A stretch of 64,000 nt of DNA, from NCBI GenBank assembly GCA_007449985.2, contig VIIQ02000107.1, positions 62,001 through 126,000 on the forward strand, given 5' to 3'. The notes under the pieces were generated by a model, which saw only the letters and a program-made list of their open reading frames with translations, was not told the DNA's origin and ran no database searches. The translations under genes and the position numbers were made by a program. This document shows positions 39,321 through 51,900 of the stretch, one piece after another (position 1 is the first letter of the stretch; each line of letters starts with the position of its first letter). The DNA comes from Desmodesmus armatus (lineage: Eukaryota; Chlorophyta; Chlorophyceae; Sphaeropleales; Scenedesmaceae).

Positions 39321-42300
39321 TTAGTCGATCTTGATGGCACCTGAAGGCACAACACAGAATGGGCATTCAGGGTGTGACTAACTGGCTTGCAAGTTGTGGG
39401 TTCAATGTGATGTCTACAATACAGTGCAACTCAACCAGAACCAGAAGAGGAATAGTCCTTGATCTAATCAGTATCTTGGCACAAGGCAGTGCCGTGTGGA
39501 ATACCCAAATCCCAAAACAAGCCAGCGCTGCTTCGGCATAACTCTCACAAAAAGCAAGCAACAAGATACCTGATTGCACCGATGTGTGATGGCGGCAATG
39601 CTGTCGGCACAGCACCAGGCAACTATGTGTAAGAACACAACTGCTCACCATAAATCTTTGTGACGAACCAGTACGCTGCATAGAATCCGATGGTTCCACA
39701 CCTGTATGACACACAGGGCAACAGCATACGCCATGAGCCAGATGGAGGTTGATGCCCTGGCAGGATAAGCTGCTACAAGCGAATATACATGCAGAGCCCA
39801 ACTACCACCAGCAGCCTGTCAACCCTTGATGTGTGGGGGAAGGATGGTATTCAATAGGGGTGCCAGAAAAAAACATGGTTGGGGGGTGAGGGTCCCGTCC
39901 ATTCTGGTATCACATGTTCAGCTGAGAGGTATGTACACAAGTAGCAACCCACACAAGTGCGGCCAGAGTGGTGCCTCAAACCTGTACTGCATGGCGCATG
40001 TCTTGGGCGCTGACGCGCCATGAGCACTAGCAGCAGACATTGCACACCCACTGACTGCCCCTGTAGACCTAGCTCTGTAGGACGGATCCCAGTCTGTCCC
40101 CGACTGCACTCCCGATGCTGGCACCCCCGCCCCCCACCCCAGATACTCACAAGCAGAAGAAGCCGTAGCTGATGACAGACATGTAGATGAAGTAGAGCAG
40201 AATCGGCACAAACTTGCTGATGTCCAGCTTGCTCCAGAAGTAGAATGCGCTGTACGCAAACAGGTACACCGCAGCACTCCCGCTGGTGAAGTAGGCCCTC
40301 CACCACCAGTGGTAGTCCTCGCTGCAGAGCTGGAAGTAGCACAGCACGATGGTGATCTCCGCACATGTGAGGCACAGGATGATGAAGACCAGGGCCAGGA
40401 AGCCGAAGAGGTAGTAGAACTGGTGCAGCCACACGCTGGTCAGGATGAAGAACAGCTCTGCAGGCACAGCACAGCACAGCACAGGGCAGGGGTGGAAGCA
40501 GCAGATGGGTTTTAACACTCAAACACTCATCCTTGAAGATGAAGCAGGGCCCAGCCACACGCTGGTCAGTATGGAAAAAGCAGCGCGACAGGCGCCACAT
40601 AGGGGCACAGCAGGGGGCAGGGGATTGCGCCAGCACATGAGTGTCAATGGACCCACGTCCGCAAGGACACGTTTGCAGGGTGCAAGTTGCCTCGACTGCT
40701 GTGGTGTGTCTATAAACGCCTTGCGGTCAAATGCATGCAGAATGCAGCGCATCGTTGCTCTGGCTGCAATCTGCACACGGCCCCTCCAGCACACCAGGCA
40801 CTCACCGATGAACACCGCACCAAACGGCAGCACACCGCCCACCAGGCAGGAGAACACCGGGTGCATGTACCACGGCTGCTCGGGTATCTGGCGAGGGATC
40901 TTGTTCGTACGGACAGGGTCCTCAGGAGCAGGCTTCTTGAAGCCAAAGTAGCTGCCAATAAACACCAGGGGCACCGACACGCCAAACCACAGGAAGCAGA
41001 TGGCGATCAGGGTGCCGAAGGGCACGGCGCCGCTGCTCTTCTGGCCCCAGACCAGCAGGTCGAGGAGGAAGAACATGGCGAAGATGACGCCAGGGAACAT
41101 GAGGGCCGTGCGGATGGTCATAGCCTTCCACTGGTCGCCACGGAAGGCCTTGTACAGCCGCGCTACAGTGGCAAAAAAACAAAGCAGTGGCACACACCTC
41201 ATCGGTCAACACATGCCTTGCTTCGGACAGCAACAGTTCACAAAGAGTGCTGCAGTATCTATGTGCACACAACAAACCAGTGGGCAAATGGGGACGCCAC
41301 CAGACTGCAGTGCCAGGTGCCCTTGCCAGCAATGCATTACCTGCAGTGTAGCCGGCCAGCAGGCCCATGAACACAAACATCAGCACCATCGCCGTCATCA
41401 GGCCACCACGGTTGGCTGGAGACAGGAAGCCCAGCAGGGCGAAGACGGTGGTGATCACAAGCATACCGAAGATTTGAACACCCACGCCAACGTAGGTGGA
41501 CAGCAGAGAAGCGCCCTGGGGTGGCCTGAACACGTCACCGTGGACCTGTGTAAAATACGGAGAGGGGGTGGCAGGGCAACAGGGGTGGGATGAGGTGAGG
41601 GGCAGCACTGAATGATATCGTCGCCGCCAAATCCACAATTTGTGTTGGCTAATCAATGCCCTCATAGCCCCACACGCTGCTTACAAGCTCCCAGCAAGCA
41701 CTAGCTCAGCCAGCTGAGGCCACACAAAGAACCCACCCTCCACACCAAAGACCCCACCAGCACCGCAATCCACCTCAACCACATGACCAGCCAGCCATCC
41801 CCCGCTCACCAGCTTCCAGCCCGTCCCCTCTGCCACGTCCTCCTGCGTATCCAGCTGGTTGTACTTGCAAGTATCTCGATACAGCATGCGCACCAGCGTT
41901 TCCACATTTGCACCATGTGTTGGCTATTCAGTGCCGTCATCGCCCCGCACACTCCTTGCAGCCCCCCGCCCCTAATGCAGCGCAAGCTGAATGCCAACAC
42001 CAAGCACTCAAACCCCACACCACAGACCCCACCAACACCGCAATCCACCCCATCCTCATCTCCCGCTCACCAGCTTCCATCCCGTCTCCTCTGCTGCGTC
42101 CTCCTGCGTGTCCAGCTGGTTGTACTTGGAGATGTCGCGGTACAGGGTGCGCACCATGATCATGGCCACCATGCCGCTCAGGAAGAGCACAATCATCACG
42201 CTGTTCACGATGCTGAACCAATGGATCTGGTCATCAGTCATCTTCAGGTAGGTGTCCCAGCGGGACGCCCAGCGGATGTCACTCGGCTGCACAGCAGAGT

Positions 42301-43685
42301 GGATCCAGAGGGGGACGGGAGGAGGGGAGTTGGTGGTAGCAGGGGGCAGCGGTGCTGACCAATGACAGGGTGCACAGGGAAGTAGGCGAGGCCGTGCCAA
42401 TGACGTAAAAAGTTGGTACAGATTGGGGTGAAGTGCTAGACGAACAACCGGGCCCGTCGGCCGCTATTGCTGACAAGACAGCGAAGCAACCAACAGGCAA
42501 CCATGAAGGTAGCTTGCAAGGGTATGCAAAATGCGATGTCACCCACGGCAACAGTCAGCTCAACCACAACAACTGCAAGCGTGTGCTGCACCTTGCCACT
42601 TGTGCAGCATAATGTTCCCCACCCCATCCTATCACACACACACCTCCCCCCACCCACCCACACGCGCACGCGCAGGCGCAGCCACTCACCGACCACTTGA
42701 CATCGTATGTGAAGATGACCTCGGAGCCCTCGTCCGCAGGCTGGGGTGGCAGGCTGTGTGAGACAGCAATCATCTTGCCTGGGTTGCAGGTCTTGAGGCT
42801 GGGGTTCTTGGTGTCATAGGGTTTGTCATACTCATGCTTGACACTGAAGGCCTCCACCTCGAACCCGACAACGCGGGACAGGTCTGTCGCTGCGTCGCGG
42901 TTGTACAGGATGTTGAAGCGCAGGTGGTTGTGCAGGAAGAATTTGACATCCTGCAAGCAGGGACAAAGAGCAGCAGGGCAGCGCATGAGCACAGCTGCTG
43001 TCTGCGGGCGCTGCAGGGGCGTCAGCGCACAACGTCAATGCGTCACCAGGCAAACAGTGCTGTTAAGCTGGCCCTGCACAGCCTGACCAGGCCCCCTGTC
43101 CACCGAGTGACTGCCCAAAGTCCCCCTAGGCCCTCAAGCAGCCAACTGACACACTGTTGGCGCACTCCCAGCACTGCTGCCCTTCCCTCGCACCTTCTGT
43201 CCCTCCAGGGTTGCCTTGAAGCCAACATAGAACCCGCGCTCGTACGCCTTCATCTGCTTCCCAGCCTCATCCTTGCGGATCTTGACCATAGCCACAGGCA
43301 AGTTGTCGAGGATCATGTTGACCTTGTAGTCATCATCGATCTTCTCCTTGAAGGCTTTGGACTGAGCGCCTGACAGGGACTCTATCCGGCACAGCACCTT
43401 GCACTGCTCGTCGGTCCGCATCAGGAACTGGTACAGGGAGTTTTCAATGCGGTCCCCGCGCAGCACCTCCCCCAGGTTTTCTGCAAAGGGCGTGATCTTC
43501 TCTGGCCGACAGTAGGGCAGAGAATAGTACTCATACGGTAGCTGAGTCTTGATGGAGGACAATTTGTTGACCTTCAACAGCACAGGGTCCTTCTTTTTGA
43601 AGTCCTGTGGCGCCACGCCTGGCAGGTAGAACCCATGGACCAGCTGCAGGCTGAGCAGCAGGCCCAAGCAGGCTGCCCAAGCCAT
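39321..43685 (-). CDS. Transmembrane 9 superfamily (nonaspanin) protein
   Basis: Nonaspanins are nine-helix proteins of Golgi and endosomes involved in sorting and adhesion. Eight exons join in phase to 636 residues, the normal family length: 43194..43685, 42690..42950, 42071..42286, 41341..41545, 40806..41162, 40151..40457, 39649..39701 and 39321..39340. There is a cleavable signal peptide ([18 protein letters not shown]) followed by [11 protein letters not shown]. The lumenal domain has [14 protein letters not shown] and [19 protein letters not shown]. Membrane segments and motifs follow: [76 protein letters not shown] and [17 protein letters not shown]. The last residues (AIKID) contain a KxD motif, known in plant family members to bind COPI for Golgi retention. 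Ghost exon edges lie in introns 3 and 5. Confidence 0.93.
40548..40592 (-). repeat. Ghost copy of TM9SF exon-6 start
   Basis: CAGCCACACGCTGGTCAG followed by TATGGAAAAAGCAGC resembles the real exon-6 start (CAGCCACACGCTGGTCAGGA, plus-strand view, ~40425-40457). It sits upstream of it in the sense direction. Confidence 0.8.
41809..41900 (-). repeat. Ghost copy of TM9SF exon-3 end
   Basis: 92 bp closely matching the exon-3 terminus (real 42070-42161), including the CTGGTGAGC donor. It decodes to [20 protein letters not shown] against [20 protein letters not shown]. It lies in the downstream intron. Confidence 0.9.
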
Positions 43686-44331
43686 TCTAAAGCTGTGGAT
43701 CAGCTATATGGCTAGTGTGGGGCTGCCTGCTGACGTTCCCGAGGCTCGCAGACGTCGTCTGCTGCACTGGGCTGAGCTGCAACAGACTTGCTGCTGTTGC
43801 CTGCTGGGTTGCGTTATACGCACAGCTCAAGCTTACGCAATGCACTGAATATTTTGATCAAACCTGAACGCAATCAAACGTCGCAAAACAGGGCCCGGAG
43901 AGGTTGCAGACAAGTAGAAAACTACCAGACTTGAAAGAGGCAATCACACGACAGCCATCATTTCAGGGCGCTGCAAACGGCCTCCGAGGAACTGTGTGCG
44001 AAGGTACTGGGATCAGGTTGCTCACTGTGGTCCGCACATGAACTGCCAAAAACTGAAACCTGCCGGGCGTATGTGGGACAGTGCTCTGTCAATCAGGCCC
44101 TAAGCATGTTTCTTTGTATTTACTGGTTGAAGTGAACGGAACAGCGTCATCGTCAGGACTACAGCACAACTTCCATTCCCAGATCACTCCTCAACTCTCG
44201 TGAAGTCTGCCCAAAAGCGTTGTCTTATTGTGTTGCTGTACCTGGTGATAGCATTTGGTTTGATAGTTTGCTTGTAGGGGTTCCCTGCTAAAGGGGCCCA
44301 GCCTTGTTCCAGCAGGCACAAGTGGGGCAGT
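43686..44331. promoter_or_regulatory. Divergent promoter region TM9SF / RPN8
   Basis: 646 bp between divergent start codons. No unambiguous core element is visible. Confidence 0.4.
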
Positions 44332-47300
44332 ATGACGGTCCCTGACAAGATAGTCCTGCATCCCCTAGTGCTGCTGAGCGTGGTGGACCACTACAACAGG
44401 GTGGCAAAGGACACCAAGAAACGCATAGTCGGCGTGCTGCTTGGAGAGACCTACAAGGGCCAGGTTGATGTGACCAACAGCTTTGCAGGTGTGTGTGATC
44501 AAGCTCGCATGCTGAGCCAGCCGCCTTGCATGGCCATCTGAGCTGCAGTGGGGCATAGTATCAGTGCCATATGTTGTCTGGTTGTCTCTTGAACGGTAGC
44601 TGTGTCGTGTTGGCCTTACTGTTTGGCCAGTGCCCTTTGAGGAGGATGACAAGGACCCCTCCATCTGGTTCTTGGACCACAGCTACCTTGAAAACATGTT
44701 CAGGATGTTCAAGAAGGTCAACGGTGAGCCCCGCAGCAGCACCTACCAGCGCTGGCCAGCGCTTCTGCAGCTGCAGCGTGTTCCCAGCTCACTGCAGCGC
44801 CTCAGCCAGCATGACACACCCCAGGCGCCGGCCTTCCCTAGTTGTTACTCCTTGGCATTCGCAGGGCAAATGTAGTCAAACTGCGCCTGACACGATGGCC
44901 TCGCAGCTGTAAAGGTGACTGTGTTGACGGCTGTTCCTGTTGCTGCTGCAGCCCGTGAGCACGTGGTGGGCTGGTACAGCACTGGTCCCCGCCTGCGTGA
45001 GGCTGACCTGGCAATCCACCAGCTCATGTCAAACTACGTCACCACACCAGTGCTGGTCATCTGCGAGGTTGAGGTGAGGCAGGGCTAGTCTGGTGGGATG
45101 TGGCAGCTGCCCTAGGGCAGTCGCACACGCTCTCCCCTTGATCAGTGCGGAGTGCATGGCACTCCTGCCTCACATCTCTCCCCATCTCAGGGCCCTGGCC
45201 CTGGGCGGCCCAGCAGGTCGCAGCCCCCGCACACCATTCTGCTGTGCCTCACGCAGAGGCGCAGCTGCATTTGAAAGCAGATGCAACTGCGCCACTGCGT
45301 GAGGCACAGCAGCATGGTGTGCAGGGGCTGTGGCCTTTGAATGCTGCAGGGCTGTGCCAGTGTTGGTGTTGTGTGCAGCATAAGCATGGCCAGTGAATGT
45401 TGACAAAGGGATTGTCGAACAGGCGGTCGTGGTGTGTGGCACTGCAGAAGTGACAGCGGCAGCAGGCATAAGCATGAATGCAGCCACTGTGTGCCGTGCG
45501 TGCTATTGTAGGCATCGCCAAGCCTGCCATGTGTGGGCACTGCGTTGCATCATTTGTGCGAAGCAGGGCTGTTAACAGTCTTGACCGCCCACTGCATGGG
45601 CATTGTGCTCTGTGTTGTGCTGTGCTCATACTGCCTCTGACTGTACTGCCCCTGTGCTGCAGCCCAAGGAGATTGGCCTGCCCTTCACAGCATATACAGC
45701 CATTGACGAAGTGCGGGAGGTGAGCAGCTGCAGTAGCAGCAGCAGCTGGCGTTGGAGGCAGCAGGTCTAGCCCAATGATGGTCGTCGCCCTGTGCAGTGC
45801 GACTGCAGTGCAAGTGAAGTGGTATTGCAGTGCAGTGCAGGTGCCAGCAGGTGGCCCAATGGCAGCAGCAGCAGCAGCAGCAGCAGCCCCTGCTGCAACC
45901 AGCAATACAGCCCCTGCCGCAGCACCTAGCCAGCAACCTGCGTGCCAGCCAGCCACACTTGCTGCATCCAGCTGCACCTCAGCATGATGTGGGCCAAATG
46001 AGCACCGACAGCCGTTTTTTGTGCTTCATGCTGTGCTGTGCTGTGCAGGACGGCACTGAGAAGAGCCGGCAGATCTTCATCACCATCCCCACGGAAGTCG
46101 GGCAGACGGAAGCAGAGGAGATTGGTGAGGGGGGTTGAATCGCATGGGGCGGTGTCCTTGCTGCGCCACATCCTCCCAACCACAGCAGAAGCAGCTTGTT
46201 GTTTGCGCTGGTCGGCATCATTGCCGGTGCAGCAAGCAGCATTGCATCAGCGCGGTTCCTGGGTGTAGCCTCTCACATTTTTGTCAGGCGGTCGGCTGTG
46301 CATAGCTTCTGTAGTGAGGGCCAGCAGCTCTTTCACCCTTAATTGCTGACATCCCAAGCCCAGGTCATTCTCGTGCTGTTTTCTGTGCTGGGGTGCCCCG
46401 CCGATATTGCATCCGAAGTCCCACCATTCATCACCTACGGTTGTATTACTTGGTCCCACCCTCTTGCCTCTTTGCTTCCTCAAATTCACTGCAGGTGTTG
46501 AGCACCTGCTGCGCAACGTCAAGGACGCCACCCTAAGGCGGGAATGTTAAGCTTCCTCTCATGTGCTTGCCCTTCCTTTGTTCCGTCCCCCCCCCCCCCT
46601 CACTGCAGGTGTTGAGCACCTGCTGCGCAACGTCAAGGACGCCACCATCAGCACACTGGCCAGTGACGTCAGCGCCAAGCTGCAGGCACTCAAGGGGCTC
46701 AAAAGCAGGCTGGCTGATGTGCAGGTGTGTTGTGCCAAACATCGAGAGTAAAACGGCTCTTACATGCACAAAATTCCAGCCAGCTACTCGCAACTTGTTG
46801 AACACCCCTCCCAGACGGGTCACAGCTGGGGTCAGCATCTCCATCTGCAGCTCACTCCAGCGCGATCCGACTCCCAGCATGCACAGCGTCTGCCGTGTAG
46901 CTTGCTAGGGAAAGCTTATTGCAAGTGGAGCGCTAGTTTTGATGGCTTCCATGTGCCTGATCGTGCTGTGCTGTGCTGCTGTTGCAGGAGTACCTGGCAG
47001 CTGTGCTGGACGGGCGGCTACCCATCAACAATGACATCATGACCTACCTGCAGGTATGTATCGGCAAGGACACTCAGCACAACCAGGTTTATCAGACAGT
47101 GTAGCTTGTGGGGTCACAGTCAGATCAGTCCAACCTGCCTTGCAGTATTACTGCGAGGAGTGCTAGTGGCGCAAAATGTGCAGCACAACTCACCCAGTTG
47201 GGCTGCGCAGGCCGCCAGCACGCCCCATCTGCAGCTGGACTTGGCTCTTGACAGTTGCACTGGAGCTCTCTGTACGTCACAGTCATGCAGTGACGGATCG

Positions 47301-48713
47301 ATCCGGCGAGTGTTGGGCTTCAGTGCTTGCTGTGGCGTTTGGTGCTGCCCTCTTGACCCATCTGATTCCCCACAGACCTCCTTCCTCCCCGCTTCCTTAC
47401 TGTTCAACTGCCTCGTGCACTCTCTCGTCTGCTCACTGCCTTCGGACACCTCCCAACCAGCTGCTCTGCTTTTTCTTTGCCCCCGACGCCACCCCATGCC
47501 ACTCCTTGATCACTTCTTCTCGCTTTGCAACGCACTCCTGCGCACTGTCTCGCCCACCCTCGTTTCTGCAGGACATCTTCAACCTGCTGCCCAACATGAA
47601 TGTGGAGGCGCTGTCCACCAGCCTGGCGGTCAAGGGCAACGACATGATGGCAGTCATCTACCTGGCATCACTCATACGCAGGTGTGTGTGAAGCAGAGAG
47701 GATACAAGTATAGCTAGCATGTAGGCAACATATCAGGCACAAGCAAGCAGTTCTATGAAGCATATCACCCATAGTCCCACAAGGATATATATATCATGAC
47801 GTCAGGCTATAAAGTGCATTGTGTGTGTGGGGGGGGGGGGGGGGCATGTCATCAGGGTTTGTTGTGGCATGTTTTTCTGCCATATGCATGGGCACCAGTG
47901 CAAGGGAACTCAGTTGTTTTGAGCTCCTGCTGAACAGGTGCATGGCTACTTGCACCATGTTTGTAGCTGTGGGTACGAGCTTTGTTACTGCCAGCATCCA
48001 TGGGCTGCTAGCAGCTGGTAGTAGTAATCATGTGTGTTTATGGTGTTAGGGCAGCGCACTGCTTTAACACCTTCAATACACATGAATACCACTACCAGCT
48101 GCTGGCAGCACATACGTGCTGGCACTTACACACCTCGTACCCAGCGCATGCGCCTTCCACAAGGTTCTGAGGGTCAAGCCCCCTGCTGTGCAGTTGAAGG
48201 AGACATCGGGGATGTGTCAAAGTGCATGATGTTGTGCCGCTGTCTGTGTTGCTGCAGCGTGCTGGCCCTGCACAAACTCATTGACAACAAGGAGCAGCGA
48301 ATGTGGTCGGTAAGTGAGCAGGTGTCAACCTCGTTCATCAATGCTAGTGGGTTTGAAGCTCACAATCACTAGTGCTGTGATCTCAGCCACTGTTGTTTGC
48401 AAATTGAGCTTTCAATGGCATACAGTACTATTGGCTAATGGTCCACTGGCAGGGTGTCTGTGATTGAGAGTTCCCGGGGGGGGGGGGGGGCGGGCAGCAC
48501 ACAGGCGTTGCGTTTGTGCGGGATGTGGATGTTGATTCGCTTGTGCCTGCCGCTTCGACGGTGACCCTGCAGGAGAAGGATCGGGCGGAGAAGGCCAAGG
48601 CAGCAGCTGACAAGGCAGCAAAGGCCAAGGAGAAGGAGAAGGGCGACAGCAAAGACGGGGAGGGCAAGGATGCGGCAGAGAAGGATGCACCCAAGGCGAA
48701 TGGAAACGCTTGA
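44332..48713 (+). CDS. RPN8: 26S proteasome non-ATPase regulatory subunit RPN8 (PSMD7)
   Basis: RPN8 pairs with the deubiquitinase RPN11 in the lid of the 19S regulatory particle. Ten exons join in phase to 329 residues: 44332..44488, 44631..44723, 44952..45073, 45663..45719, 46049..46124, 46609..46724, 46988..47053, 47572..47681, 48258..48309 and 48573..48713. The N-terminal MPN domain ([70 protein letters not shown]) lacks the HxH...D metal ligands of active JAMM proteases, as expected for RPN8. The C-terminal half contains the helices that bind RPN11 ([52 protein letters not shown]). It ends in a Lys/Glu-rich tail ([14 protein letters not shown]). Two introns contain long hairpins and one contains a ghost exon edge. 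Confidence 0.94.
45221..45330. repeat. 110-nt foldback hairpin in RPN8 intron 3
   Basis: Arms 45221-45273 and 45278-45330 (53 nt each) are complementary at 48 of 53 positions with a 4-nt AAAG loop. The outer ends are CAGCCCCCGCACACC and GGTGTGCAGGGGCTG. It could be a small-RNA precursor or an inverted duplication. No coding frame or target-site duplication is visible. Confidence 0.9.
46494..46534 (+). repeat. Ghost copy of RPN8 exon-6 start
   Basis: CACTGCAG acceptor plus [12 protein letters not shown] exactly as in the real exon at 46609, then divergence and a stop (LRREC). Both are in the same orientation, 115 bp apart, with a C-run between them. Confidence 0.92.
48002..48111. repeat. 110-nt foldback hairpin in RPN8 intron 8
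   Basis: Arms 48002-48054 and 48059-48111 (53 nt each) have roughly nine mismatches by eye and a 4-nt CGCA loop. The arm core is AGCAGCTGGTAGT. It has the same total length and loop size as the intron-3 hairpin, although the arm sequences are unrelated. Confidence 0.88.
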
Positions 48714-48743
48714 GGTCCTTGTACAGTGTGTGTGAGAATGAAA

Positions 48744-48748
48744 TGTAA
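48744..48748 (+). terminator. TGTAA poly(A) signal of RPN8
   Basis: TGTAA 31 nt after the stop codon, in the usual algal position. Confidence 0.6.
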
Positions 48749-48973
48749 TCCGGGCTGGTTGACCTGGTGAAAGCGCGCACTGGCAAGTCAAACAAGAGTT
48801 TCACCGGTCCGAGTTCAACCGGTCCGAGGTTGATTGGAGTGAGGCAAAGAGAATGAATGACTGTGACTTGATGAAGTGATCAAGCTACCTCTCTACCGTC
48901 GTTCTTCTGGAGGGTTTGAGTTGTTTCGCTTTCTGCAGCAGTGATCTGAGCTCGAAACAGCACCAGCGGCAAC

Positions 48974-51900
48974 ATGCAGCTCCACCAGCGCCGCGCGGCT
49001 GCCTTTGCTGCCGGATCATGTAAGATAGACGTGGTCAACCCTGCAACACGAGCTTTAGGCCACTGTGCTGCACTGGGGTTGTCACGTGTCCTGAGAGCAG
49101 CAGGGTGATGGTGGAGCCATTGACTCTGTAAACCGTGCCCTGCAGACTGCAAAAAGCCATCAGCAGCATGTCGGCCAGCTGTGCGTCGCTGCAAGGTGAG
49201 TGTGGACCCCAGCACAGTGGCCTGGCTAGGAGCACTGCTGTTGTAACCCCCAACCTTTGGGTGCCAAGACGCAAAGGCCATCTTTCTGCTGCTGTTCTTT
49301 GTCAGGGCGCTGTCAGGGTCCAGGCCAACGTCTCGACAGCAGCTGAGTCTTTCCAGATTCCTGGCAGCCCTGACCTCATCCCAGATGGTCCTTGGAAGAA
49401 GGTGGAGGGAGGAGTCTGTGCAGCAAAGGGCTTCAAAGCAACAGGTACTGCAGGACAGACACAGCACAGCACAATCTACTTATGGTTCCAGGGCTTTTGC
49501 AGGCTGCATGCTGAGTGGGTCCACCCAGCACTCCAGCGGGCGCAGGGGCCGATCTTGATCGCGCAGCTGCGTGGGCACTGGCTGTCCACTTGTGCTGTAG
49601 CAGCTGTGTGTGCAAGGGCGTCAGCACAGCAGGCGGGCACCATGCATCAGGCGGGCACCATGCATCAGGCGGTGTGGCACTTCTGCCAGCTTGATGGCAC
49701 TGACAGCCGAGCGGTGAAAGTATCCACTTGTAACAACCCCCCCCCCCCCCCCCCAAATGCACGCCGCACCCCCTGCCTCGCCCCCCCCCCCCCCCCGCCC
49801 ACCCATCCCCGCTGTTTGTCCTGCAGGCGTGTACGCCTCCCTCCGTGCTGCTGGCAAGAAGGCAGACCTGTCACTGGTGGTGGCAGACGAGCCTGCAGTA
49901 GCAGCGGGCTGCTTCACCAAGAACGTGATGTGCGCGGCACCGGTGCTGTACTGCAAGGACGTGCTGGAGCGCAAGAAGAAGGTCAAGGCGGTGAGTTGAC
50001 CTGGACGCAACAAGATGCAGTCACACCTGTGACACATGCCTCTTGCAGCCCAACACCTGGCAGTTTGAGCTGTCAAAGCTGTTGTTCAGGATCTCCGCGC
50101 TGTGCCGTGGTGTAGCTTGAGTGGTTGCTGCCTTGCTGGGCAGTGAGGGCAGGTAGTCGGGAGCTCACCAAGCAGTCGAGTTGCAAAGCAAGTTGTTGCG
50201 CAGCATATCGGAGAGGATGGCAGAGCACGGCGCCCCACACTGGCACTTCACTTGTTGAACAGCAACGGTAGCACAGTTGCTGCGCAACAAGTGCAGTGCC
50301 AGTATAGGGCGCCGTGCTCTGCCAGCCTCATACATATGCGAAGCGCACTTGCAAACCGTGCCAAACAGCTCTGGGGCATCCATCAGCCAGTCTTTGTGAA
50401 CGCTTGCTTGGGCTGCCTTCCTCGACTTGCGTATCAGTTGCCACTGTGTTTGATACCGAATCCATACACTTCTTGATGCTTCATGGTGTGGCGTGGTGTG
50501 CTGTGCTGTGCTGTGCTGTGCTGTGCAGGTGCTGACCAACGCAGGCCAGGCCAACGCAGCCACTGGTGACCAAGGCTATGAGGACGCAGTGAACTGTGCA
50601 ACACTGGCAGCAGCATCCCTGGGGGTCAGCCCTGACGACGTGCTGCTCATGTCTACAGGTGCGGGCCGGCAGCACAACTGTGCACATTGTGGCATGCTTA
50701 CGGTTCTGTGATATAGTGTGGTCGTACTACAGTATACAATGTCACTTGGGAGGTGCAACAGGTACACGTGTGTGCGATAGTGCCCCAGCCACAACCGTCT
50801 GACGGCTGTTTGTAGTACAAGCACCTGAGTAGAGGGTCACCAGCATTCGGTAGCTTTCAGTACACGCATTTGTAGTACAATCAGCATCAAACGGTTGTGG
50901 TGGCTGGGGCGCTAATCCCGCATCTGTACCCTGCTGTAGAACTATGTCAGCAGGAACACAGTCAGACTGTGTGGTATGTCTGTCTGACTGCCATGTCACT
51001 TTCCAAGTGTGATTGGTTGCCGCTCAAAGATGGACGCACAACATTTGTGCCACCCAAGCAACAAACAGCCATGAAGCAACAAAACCAGCACAACCTCACC
51101 CACTTCTCTGGCTGCCATGTCTGTTTTATGTTTGACCCCCCAGGTGTGATTGGCCGCCGCATGAAGATGGACGCCTTTGTCCCCGCCATCCCTGAGCTTG
51201 TCAAGTCGCTGGGTTCCAGTGGTCAGGACGCTCACAGGGCAGCAGTGGCCATCACAACCACGGACCTGGTCAGCAAGGAGGCAGCACTGCAGGTAACATG
51301 ATGTGTACCTTGTAGTAATGGTTACAGTAGTGCGCACAGCGTGGGTAGGGGGTTGAATGTGCTTGAAAAGCAGAGAGGATGGAATGTTCACCAGACTTGT
51401 CGAGAAGATGCCTGCAGACTATGTTCCGCCCTTCGCATTTGTGCGTTGAACTGCCTTGTGCGCTGCTCAATGCAGCTGTGTCGACTGTCTGTGTGCATTG
51501 CTATGCCTCCCAGGTGACCATCGGCGCCGAGCCTGTGCACACAGGTGTCGTGTGCAAGTCATCATGATGCCCTTGTTGATGATGTTGTCTGTGTTTATGT
51601 CCTGCCCCGCCTCCCAGGTCACCATTGGCGGCAAGCCTGTGCACATAGGTGGCATGTGCAAGGGCAGCGGCATGATCCACCCCAACATGGCCACCATGCT
51701 GGGCATCGTCACCTGCGATGCTGCGGTGGAGCCCAGGGTGTGGAGGGACATGCTGCGCAGGGCATGCGAAGCAAGCTTCAACGCGGTAAGTGCAAGTGTT
51801 CTTTATAAGATGCTGGGGTCGTGGATTGTGGCAAGGGGCGACAGGGGGGCAGGAGGGGTGTCGAGGGACATGCTGCGCAGGGCATGCGCTGCCAGGCTCA

